DNA from: Strigamia acuminata
Taxonomy: Eukaryota > Arthropoda > Chilopoda > Geophilomorpha > Linotaeniidae
Direction of reading: 5' to 3'
Assembly: GCA_949358305.1 (NCBI GenBank)
Contig: OX442314.1
Location: 34,283,608-34,343,607 of the forward strand
Length of the DNA: 60,000 nt
Below are positions 52,647-60,000 of this stretch, piece after piece (the first letter of the stretch is position 1; every line of letters begins with the position of its first letter). The position numbers and the translations under genes are program-made. The notes beneath the pieces are model-generated. The model searched no databases and was not told the DNA's origin. It saw only the letters and a list, made by a program, of their open reading frames with translations.

Positions 52647-53216
52647 TTAGTACGGCGCAGCCCTGACACATCTTTTTCTTGAATTTCGACTCGGACCAAT
52701 TGCACCACCTCTTCTGAATGTTCCTCGAAGATGTGCCTTCGGTGGCCTGTTCGTAGCCGAATAAAATCCAGGTACATTCGTGTGTTTGGCGCAAACTTTG
52801 ATTTGTCTCCCTCGTACAACGCTGGCATTTAGAGCCGTGGCAACCGCCACCGAATCTAGATCCACAAATTCGATGTACGCAAATCCCTTGGAGCGGCCAC
52901 TAAACTTGTCATTCAAAATGGTCACTCTGGAAATTGCCCCGCACCCGACAAAATGTTGTTTCAAGTCCTCGGTTGTCGCGAAATAATGTACATTCCCGAC
53001 ATAGATTGAGCGTGAATCCGATTCCGTCTTGTCTTTTTGCTCGAGTCTCATCTCCACTTGTTTTTGCTTGAGTCTAGCAATTTCGGCTTTTAATTCTTCG
53101 ATCGTCTTTCGATCGGTAACAACGTTGTTGTCTTGAACAAGCTCGTGTTCGTTCTCTAGCTCGAGATTGAGACCATAGAGAAGATTTTCCAAAGAGTCTT
53201 CGTGAATGTTTGCCAT
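52647..53216 (-). CDS. PABPN1-like RRM protein, copy 2, 189 aa
   Basis: Intronless. N-terminal acidic stretch (about 1-35), coiled coil ([20 protein letters not shown], about 39-60), RRM (about 67-145) with RNP2 IYVGNV and RNP1 KGFAYIEF, then GRQIKV and a basic tail ([20 protein letters not shown]). This matches nuclear poly(A)-binding protein 2, which coats new poly(A) tails. The tail keeps the expected basic character, unlike copy 1, so this is the better candidate for a working gene. It shares most RRM codons with copy 1 (43449-44075), about 9 kb away on the same strand. Confidence 0.8.
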   Translation of the reverse strand: MANIHEDSLENLLYGLNLELENEHELVQDNNVVTDRKTIEELKAEIARLKQKQVEMRLEQKDKTESDSRSIYVGNVHYFATTEDLKQHFVGCGAISRVTILNDKFSGRSKGFAYIEFVDLDSVAVATALNASVVRGRQIKVCAKHTNVPGFYSATNRPPKAHLRGTFRRGGAIGPSRNSRKRCVRAAPY

Positions 53217-53585
53217 TTCTAATTAAGTTTCTGTTTCGCAAGGAAGAGTAATGAGATGCGAGATGTCTGTTGCGTTGTGATACTGTGTTAAAACAAAGTC
53301 TGGCTTTATATACGGAAATTTCTCGGGGTACGTTGTTCGTACGTATACGGCAAATAGCATTTCGAGATTGCAAACCTTGTAACATCGTAGTAACGTAACC
53401 GAAATGATCGGGGAATACATCATTCTTAACCATACTGTTTTCGTCGTGGGAAAATTTGTGAAATTCGTGACAAATTTGTATAATGTTCCAAATTTGCTAG
53501 AAAAAGTAAAATTTCAAATGTTTGTAGTCGGGACCCTCTTTTGGTCAGCGGTCAGCAGTCACACTGCAACATTGTTGTAGTAAAA
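53217..53585. other. Upstream of PABPN1-like copy 2
   Basis: No gene recognised; probably promoter and 5' UTR of the minus-strand gene. Short open frames are not supported. Confidence 0.45.
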
Positions 53586-54656
53586 TAAAGAATTAGACGA
53601 GGAATCGAGAAGAGTAACGACTTTTGCTACACATATTGGTTTGTTCCGCTTTAAGCGGCTATTTTTTGGACTGAACTCGGCGCCCGAGGTCTTCCAGGAC
53701 CTCATTCGACAGAAGTTAGAAGGTATTCCGAATACAATTAATATAATGGATGACATATTTGTAGTTGGTAAGCGGAGAGAGGATCACGATTTGACCATGC
53801 ACAGTGTGTTGGAGCGCCTTCAGGAGGCAGGTTTGACAGTGAACGCAGGAAAATGTGAATTTAGAAGGGCGAAGATTGTTTTCTTTGGACATGTTTTTTT
53901 ATCCCAGGGGATTGCAGTGGATCCGCGGAGAATTGAAGCCATAAGGGACATGAAGGTGCCAGTAAGTGTGTCAGAAGTCAAGAGCCTATTAGGAATGGTG
54001 GTCTACTGTGGTCGATTTATTCCGGGACTGGCGGAGTTGACGAAACCGTTGCGCGAGCTGACGAGGAAGTCTGGGGCGGAGTTTGTGTGGGCGGCACCGC
54101 ATCATGAGGCATGGCAGAGGATTAAGAGCGAGTTGAGCGATGCAAGAACGATGGCGTATTACGATTCGGCGGCGGAGTTGCATCTGACTGTGGACGCAAC
54201 TCCGGGGGGTTTGGGTGCAATTTTGGCGCAGCTGAAAGAAGGTGAAGAAGAAGCACGAGTTATTTCCTATGCGAGCCGCTCGTTGACGGAGGTGGAGGCC
54301 CGCTATTCTCAAATCGAGCGGGAGATGCTGGCGATGGTATGGGGTATGGAGGCTTTCTACATTTATTTGTTTGGGGCCCACTTCGTTCTTTTTACCGATC
54401 ATCAGCCGCTCGTTAGCATTTTGAGTAATCGGAGGGCAAGACCCAACCTAACCCTGAGCCAGTTGAAGAGCCTGGTATTGCTGAAGCAGCAGGGGGAATA
54501 GACATTGGAATAGAGGGTGAAGAGATTAGTCCAGAGACATCCCCACCTTTGCCACGTAGGAATCCTCCAAGAGGGGATGAGAAAAGGGGTGGAACGGTAG
54601 CTCATCAAGAGCTGAAACTATTGGACATGACGCAATGGAAACGGTTCCAGACATTT
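53586..54656 (+). pseudogene. Gypsy pol fragment (RT, RNase H) with internal deletion
   Basis: From about 53586 an open frame encodes the second half of a reverse transcriptase (KRLFFGLNSAPEVFQDLI, an IMDD variant of the YxDD box, FFGHVFLSQGI) and the first half of RNase H (LTVDATPGGLGAIL, SYASRSLTEVEARYSQIERE, FTDHQPLVSI). Just after RRARPNL, near 54450, the frame shifts into a Pro/Glu-rich sequence (SPETSPPLPRRNPPRG) ending TAA at 54656, which looks like the far C-terminus of a pol. Integrase is therefore missing. It resembles a different Gypsy lineage from elements 1-3. Confidence 0.8.
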
Positions 54657-54703
54657 TAATATTGGGATGGCTTGGGGATGGTTTCCTGGGGCAGGGTTCA
54701 GAT

Positions 54704-55512
54704 TAGCGCAAATCAAATTTGCGCGACCCGTATTTGCGCGAGTCAAATTTGCGCCGACCCAAATTTGCGCAAACCAAATTTGCGCGATTCAAATTTGCGC
54801 CGACCCAGATTTGCGCCGACCCAAATTTGCGCCGACCCAAATTTGCGCCGACCCAAATTTGCGCGTGGTCAAATTAGCGCGACGCATGCGCAGAACATTT
54901 CGTCGCTGCCGCTGTTAGGCTGAGTCCGCCTCTCGTATTCCTAAGGATGCCTAACAAGGGGGGGCTAGCGCCCCCCCTTGACCCCCCGCGAACCTAACCT
55001 TACCACTTTTTTTAAGCAATTCTCCTTCCATTGAGTATCGGTCGAAAATTAAATAAAGGGCAACTAAATGAAGGGCGACGAAATGAAGAAACCCCGCAAA
55101 GGGGGTTGAGGGTATCCCAAGGCGCGCCCTGGCGGTCAGTCGTGACATATGTTGCGCAAATTTGGACCGGCGCAAATTTGGGCCGGCGCAAATTTGGGTC
55201 GGCGCAAATTTGAATCGCGCAAATTTGGGCCGGCGCAAATTTGAGCCAAAATAAAGACGGCGCAAATTTGGGTCGCGCAAATTTGGTGCTGGCCGAACTA
55301 AATGAAGGGCGACGAAATGAAGAAACCCCGCAAAGGGGGTTGAGGGTATCCCAAGGCGCGCCCTGGCGGTCAGTCGTGACGTATGTTGCGCAAATTTGGA
55401 CCGGCGCAAATTTGGGTCGGCGCAAATTTGAATCGCGCAAATTTGGGCCGGCGCAAATTTGAGCCAAAATAAAGACGGCGCAAATTTGGGTCGCGCAAAT
55501 TTGGTGCTGGCC
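54704..55512. repeat. Inverted arrays of a GCGCAAATTTG-type repeat with a duplicated block
   Basis: Left array (54704-54885) has about ten units of CAAATTTGCGC(C/G)(G)ACC. On the right the same motif occurs in inverse sense (GGTCGGCGCAAATTTG) at about 55148-55290 and 55384-55512. A block is duplicated with 234-bp offset: 55064-55294 and 55298-55512, beginning CTAAATGAAGGGCGACGAAA; the second copy has one unit fewer. The centre (54886-55063) is unrelated. Probably a nonautonomous element with sub-terminal repeats that has partly duplicated. Confidence 0.85.
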
Positions 55513-55800
55513 GGTTTCCTGTATGTGCATCGGTCCACAACATTAAATTAAAGGTTTCATGGACCAATATACATATGAAAAAGTATTGGAGGATTGTTAT
55601 GCTTCCATTTGCAGATGATAAACTGCCTTTGACATGGATATTTCAGCAGGAAAATGATTCTAAACATAAAGTCAAGTCATTTGCTCAGTTTTCAAAATCC
55701 ATCACATTTAGGTTTTGACTTGGCCTGCACAATCACATACAAAATTTTGGTTATCCAACAAAATATTGTAAAGTATTGTCCAAATAAACGATGATTTTCT
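55513..55800 (+). pseudogene. Tc1-like transposase relic
   Basis: Frames around 55575-55790 contain MLPFADDKLPLTWIFQQEN, then KHKVKSF, then after a frameshift LTWPAQSHTKFW, the order and wording of the C-terminal half of Tc1 transposases (W-x-FQQDN.., LDWPAQSPDLNP). Stops and frameshifts show it is dead. Confidence 0.7.
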
Positions 55801-56097
55801 GAAGAAACCGTTTTTTTGTGTGATTTACATTTTTACAACTCACTTGAGGCAATTAGCGTGGTGGCCCAATACACTTGTGCCAAGTGGCACAAATTCAAAT
55901 GGCCATAACTTTTGGCCCATTTAAGTTAAAATTTTATTTTTTTAAAAAAATAAAGCCCAATGTTTGTTCTATAAGTTGCATTTATTTATTTTGATTAAAA
56001 ACATATTTTAGGGTTTGAATTTTACGATTTTATTTTTTTTAACATCAAAAAAGACAAGATGCCCAATACACATGGGTGCGGGTAGTACTTTGAGATT
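55801..56097. other. Nothing recognised
   Basis: AT-rich. Contains GTGCCAAGTGGCAC, a short palindrome at about 55877-55890. Confidence 0.4.
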
Positions 56098-56903
56098 ATG
56101 AATTTGGGTCCAGTAAATTTATTACTTTGGATTGAATTTGATCGACAAAAGAAGAATATTCTGATACATGAGAAGAAGTTTATTGCAAAATTAGGCAAGG
56201 AATATAATGTTGATCCTTCCCTTCGAATTAAGGTGCCCGGTACAATGGGGACCACGATTCAGCAAGTTCAGACAGAGGAACGAATTGATTCGACTTTCCC
56301 ATTTCGTTCTTTGGTGGGAAGTCTTCTTTTCATTGCGAGCAGAACCAGACCAGATATCTTGTTCTCGGTGATTGCCCTCTCGCAATATAACGAGGTGCAT
56401 TCGCCGAGACATGTTTGCTCCTGCAAATACTGAGGTATTTGGCGAATACCCCTGACTATGCAATTAATTTGGCCAACTGCAAAAGCGATAACCTAACGGT
56501 TTACACTGATGCCTCACTTGCTAGCGACCAGGATCGCAGGCGTAGCTTTGGGGGTCACATTATTTATTTGGGTGGTGTACCCATTAGTTGGGCTCGCCAT
56601 AAGCAAACCATGGCTGCCCTGTCAATCATAGAAAGTGATTTCCTTGCGTTGGTTGATGGGGTTAAGGAAGTGATCTGGTTATAGCGTCTGTTTAAATCAG
56701 ACCATGTGCTGAGCGCCGTTGACCGACCTGTGCCCTGTGTTTTTGCGAACAGTATGCCCGCAATTCAGTACGCAAAGAATAAGATAGAGAACAGGGCCAA
56801 CAAACACATTGATGTCAAGTTACATTTTCTGAAAAACTGGTATGAGACGGGAACCTTTAGTGGAGCCTCAAGTGGAGCCGAGATCTATTACAGGCAGATC
56901 TAG
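56098..56903 (+). pseudogene. Copia (Ty1) RT/RNase H relic
   Basis: Three frame segments carry the end of a Copia-type reverse transcriptase (FRSLVGSLLFIASRTRPDIL, ILRYLANTPDYAINL) and RNase H (LTVYTDASLASDQDRRRSFG, LGGVPISWARHKQTMAALSI, ESDFLALVDGVKEVIWL, NRANKHIDVKLHF). A frameshift near 56430 and a TAG near 56682 break it. Upstream pol and LTRs were not found. Confidence 0.85.
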
Positions 56904-57265
56904 TAAATGTTTCCATTGGAGGAGAACGAATTTTTGAACAAGTGCCTAGTGAAATCTTTAACCGGCTGAGGAGACTTCTAGGAAGAATTCAAAATAGTCA
57001 TTTTGATTTTGATTTAATGATTAATTCCATTGCTAAATTTGCAGAAAGTCACCGGAGAATAGACATTCTCGATTTCATCAGCTTAGCTGAATTTGTTATT
57101 CAATTCACGGGAGAAGTGGCACTTCAATTGGAATGTTTATATCAAACGGCTGTTTTGGCAGGTGAACTAGAGATATTTTATGACACGTATTCTCAATGTC
57201 CAATAGAAAATTTAGCTCGAAATGAATACTTTGCGTCTGGGATATTAATCCTGATGCTTCGTTGA
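56904..57265 (+). other. Open frame of unknown origin after the Copia relic
   Basis: About 120 codons, in a frame open from about 56897, without a recognised domain (EIFNRLRRLLGRIQNSHFDF, VALQLECLYQTAVLAGELEI). Could be a host exon or transposon sequence. No splice support. Confidence 0.3.
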
Positions 57266-58119
57266 AAGCATCAGATTCTTGTGCAGATGCTGACTCGGCA
57301 ACATACAAATTGATTAGTCAAAATCAATTTGTTAAAATGAATTATTCAACTCATGCAAATGCCTGTGTTCAATGTTAATAAAGGGAAGTCTGAAACAACA
57401 ATTGCATCAAGGATCAATGGTCAGCCAGCGCAATTTCGCCTGAGCTATTGTGAGATATTGTGTTAGGATCTTATTTTGTGTCATTTTCTTTTATAAAAGT
57501 TTTCTAATAATTGTTAGTAAAAATATCCTAGAAGTGTTAGATTCCTTTTTTGTCATATGAATATTGCTTACTTGTTAGTCATAGTATAGTGTACGTATCT
57601 TGTGTTTGTGTGTCATTTAATATGTATCATTTTTCTTTCTCGATATTAGTTTACCTTTTGATTGAATTTGTATTATTAGTTAGTTGCTGTTTGAGCTTGG
57701 CAAATAAAAGTTAAAAAAAAAAACAATTGTGCCCACGAAACTCGAAATTCATTTTTGACTTGGTTTTCATTAACCAAGACGGACCCACAGGAAGAGAAGA
57801 CCGGAAACTTCACAATTGAACAGCTACACTGCTACACTGCGTTTGGAACAAGCTTTTATAGAGTCCAAAGAGGGACGCAAATACTTCGTGATAAGTTTCG
57901 GCAACAACGCCAAATCAAAGTTTTTATTTTTATTTTTGTTTCTGTTTAAGTACTAAGATACTTTACCTCCTTTTAGGCAGGCAAGTATACTGACATCGAA
58001 TTCAATTTGAGCATTCACTATGTTTCTTCCTGCTAATTTTGAGAAATGTGTATTCTTTTATTTATTTTCTTTTTTACTCAAGTCCCCTGGCACACAGCTA
58101 AATGTTTTATTGTGCTAAG
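57266..58119. other. Nothing recognised
   Basis: AT-rich; poly(A) run at 57713-57723 with AATAAA 57702-57707 just before it, so the segment left of it may be the 3' end of a retrocopied transcript. The open frame at 57755-57949 is not supported. Confidence 0.4.
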
Positions 58120-58311
58120 TGTTATGTATCGATATGTGAATTTATAGTATCGCCCCCTAGAGGCAATTATTGTAACTAATTGAAACCACGTGTCACTTAT
58201 ATGATTGTACTGTCACTCACTTGAGTGATGACCTTCAGGCTGCAGGCAGCAATAAAGCTTGATCTATAGTGTGCACAGTATAGGCAGTTATCGTTTATTT
58301 AATATATAACA
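58120..58311 (+). repeat. 5' LTR of element 4 (192 bp)
   Basis: TGTTATGTAT to ATATATAACA, with terminal inverted repeat TGTTAT/ATAACA. AATAAA at 58251-58256. Only one LTR is in the window, so boundaries are inferred from the ends and from the gag position. No convincing tRNA match right after it. Confidence 0.65.
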
Positions 58312-58446
58312 ATGACGACGAGAATGGACAAGAATTTTGCGTGATATGTGAGTTTTTGTGCATAAAATCGTGGACAATTTTGTGTGAGTGTGCTATTTGC
58401 TCCGTTGTGACCTTCGCAAGGACGTTGGTGAGTCATTTAAACAAAA

Positions 58447-59406
58447 ATGTCGGCAATAATTGGTGAAATTGGCGAATTTGATGAGACGAAAGAGGAATTT
58501 TATTTATATTTGGAGCGGCTCGAGCATTTTTTCACCGCTAATGGGATTAAAGATGACAAACAATCGGCTACATTAATGGCGGTAATGGGTCGGACTGCAT
58601 ATAAGTTGTTAAGAAACCTCATGCAGCCGACGGAGCCAAAGGATTGGACGTGGGATGACATCATTAAGAAGCTGTCCGACCACTACAAACCAGCTCCAAT
58701 TATCATCGCGGAGCGGTTTAGATTCTTGAAGAGAGATCAAAATGCCGGCGAATCAATTGCAGAATACGTCGTGGAGTTGAAGCGATTGGCGTCGACATGT
58801 GAATACGGGACGTTTCTAAGCGAGGCAATACGTGACAAATTCGTGTGCGGTTTGGCGAGCGAGACGATCCAGAAGCGTTTGCTATCTAAAAAGGATTTGA
58901 AGTTGGCGAATGCGGTGGACACGGCGGCCGCCATGGAAATGGTGGAGCGCGATTCAACGCAACTTAAAGTGCCACCAGTCATTACAGTGAATAGGGTGGA
59001 CGCAGGACGCTCGGACAGGCCAAGATTTGAAAGAAGCAGAGATAGGAAGGCATGTTACCGTTGCGGATACGACCATCCGGTGGATAAGTGTAAATACGTC
59101 GGAGCAACGTGTCATGCATGTGGGAAAGTGGGACATATTTCCCCGGTTTGTAAATCAAAGATGACCAAGGATGTGGGCCAGGAAAGGCGGACATTTCGAC
59201 CCGAGCAGAAATTTGCAAAGAAGGTCGAGCTTCGAAAATCGGAGAGCGATGAGGACCAGCGGACGTTTGAACTTTATCCGGTGTATTCGATTGGTAAGGT
59301 CGGAAATTCTAACAAATATATGGTTCCTATAAAAATTGCCGGTGTATGTGTCGAAATGGAATTGGATACCGCGGCGAAAAGTGGTTCAAAACTAACTTTC
59401 CTTTAA
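58447..59406 (+). CDS. gag: Gypsy Gag with two zinc knuckles, reading into a broken protease
   Basis: 319 codons from ATG 58447. Capsid-like region (FYLYLERLEHFFTANGI, KDWTWDDIIKKLSDHYKP, ESIAEYVVELKRLASTC) at about 15-130, then knuckles CYRCGYDHPVDKC (CX2CX3HX4C) and CHACGKVGHISPVC near 199-232. The frame enters the protease but reads DTAA where DTGA or DSGA is usual, and then stops. Continuation is in the next frame from about 59379, so this copy carries a frameshift at the protease active site. Confidence 0.88.
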   Translation: MSAIIGEIGEFDETKEEFYLYLERLEHFFTANGIKDDKQSATLMAVMGRTAYKLLRNLMQPTEPKDWTWDDIIKKLSDHYKPAPIIIAERFRFLKRDQNAGESIAEYVVELKRLASTCEYGTFLSEAIRDKFVCGLASETIQKRLLSKKDLKLANAVDTAAAMEMVERDSTQLKVPPVITVNRVDAGRSDRPRFERSRDRKACYRCGYDHPVDKCKYVGATCHACGKVGHISPVCKSKMTKDVGQERRTFRPEQKFAKKVELRKSESDEDQRTFELYPVYSIGKVGNSNKYMVPIKIAGVCVEMELDTAAKSGSKLTFL

Positions 59407-60000
59407 TGACATTGAATACGTGCAAAATAACTTTACTTTCATATAGCGGTGGTGTCGTGGAGATCGAAGGACAGACTGATGTTACAATCGAGTATAAGGG
59501 AAGGACATATACGTTGCCGCTTGTGGTGGTAAAAGGCGATCGTTCAGGATTGTTCGGTCGAAACTGGATTGAAAAAGTAAACTTGGACTGGAAAAGCATT
59601 TTTGCGGTGGCTGAGGTAAAATTCGATCAACCGGACACCGTTGAGGATTTGTTAAGGGATTATTCAGGTTTATTCGAGCCAACAAAGGAACCAATTAAGG
59701 ATTTCAAGGCGACCATTAAGCTGCGTAAGGACGCGAAGCCCGTCTTTTGTAAGCATCGGCCAGTGCCATATGCATTAAAATCAGCTGTGGAGGCCCAGAT
59801 TCAACGGCATTTAGATGCAGGGATTTGGGAGCGTGTGGAGCATTCTGAATGGGCCACACCTTTGGTTAACGTCGTCAAGCCGGACGGGTCGGTGCGGTGT
59901 TGCGGCGATTTCAAGATTACGGTAAACCCGTGTTTGGACATTAATCAATATCCTTTGCCTACCCAACAGGACATTTTTGCGACATTGTGCGGAGGGGAGG
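59379..60000 (+). pseudogene. pol: Gypsy pol 5' part (protease remainder, start of RT), frameshifted
   Basis: Open in the frame one off from gag, up to the edge. Contains the protease C-terminal part (GGVVEIEGQTDVTIEYKGR, GLFGRNWIEKV) and the RT N-terminus (LRKDAKPVFCKHRPVPYAL, WATPLVNVVKPDGSVRCCGD, NQYPLPTQQDIFATL). Gag-pol in this lineage is often one frame, so the break at about 59370-59379 is taken as a mutation, though a programmed shift is not excluded. Confidence 0.75.

Larger units (their letters stand above)
58120..60000 (+). mobile_element. Gypsy element 4, 5' part, runs off the right edge
   Basis: Short LTR (58120-58311), gag (58447-59406), then protease/RT in a shifted frame to the window end. 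Gag type (two zinc knuckles, no long low-complexity region) and RT wording differ from elements 1-3. Confidence 0.85.

Noticed and set aside
54704-55512. CRISPR-like or coding repeat (frames reading repeated KFAPTQICADPN)
   Set aside because: Units are contiguous and inverted, and open frames exist in several phases on both strands only because the repeat lacks stops.

Overview
The window is animal nuclear DNA, most probably from an arthropod or another small invertebrate with a transposon-rich genome. The basis is short GT-AG introns (about 50-90 nt in the compact genes), a typical RPB6 RNA polymerase subunit gene, a two-domain FAS1 protein, PABPN1-like and SR-protein genes, and abundant Ty3/Gypsy, Copia, Tc1/mariner, hAT and piggyBac-type debris. 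I cannot name the species.

Positions 1-41185 are a retrotransposon island with three giant Ty3/Gypsy elements. Element 1 (1-9156, minus strand, cut by the window edge) has pol, gag, a leader, a tRNA-Gln primer site and a 1.76 kb LTR. Element 2 (13845-27834, minus strand, 13.99 kb) belongs to the same family and is complete: 1.59 kb LTRs, GTGT target duplication, tRNA-Gln primer site, gag, pol and a third ORF. Element 3 (28316-41185, plus strand, 12.87 kb) is a different family: two 821 bp LTRs that look identical, GGCT target duplication, tRNA-Pro-like primer site, an unusually long gag with a charged helical stretch, pol, and a third ORF apparently made by splicing. All three join gag to pol through the same -1 frameshift heptamer (A AAA AAC), followed 6-7 nt later by a stem-loop. 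Elements 1 and 2 share a family, but element 3 does not. Element 1 has inserted into the coding exon of a host gene (9157-10828, minus). Between elements 1 and 2 lie decayed LTR-like repeats, a gag relic and a Tc1/mariner-type MITE.

Positions 41186-53216 are a gene-bearing stretch. It holds two side-by-side MITEs, a PABPN1-like gene copy (43449-44075, minus), an intronless SR-protein-like gene with a coding minisatellite (44432-45313, minus), a six-exon secreted FAS1 gene (45811-48686, plus) with a hAT-type MITE in intron 3, two further MITEs, the five-exon RPB6 gene (50552-51202, minus), a small minus-strand candidate gene, a small secreted cysteine peptide (51973-52209, plus) and a second PABPN1-like gene (52647-53216, minus).

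Positions 53586-60000 return to transposon debris: an internally deleted Gypsy pol, inverted arrays of a GCGCAAATTTG-type repeat, a Tc1 transposase relic, a Copia RT/RNase H relic, and the start of a fourth Gypsy element (192 bp LTR at 58120, gag, frameshifted protease, RT) that runs off the right edge.

No rRNA, tRNA, CRISPR or prokaryotic operon structure was seen.
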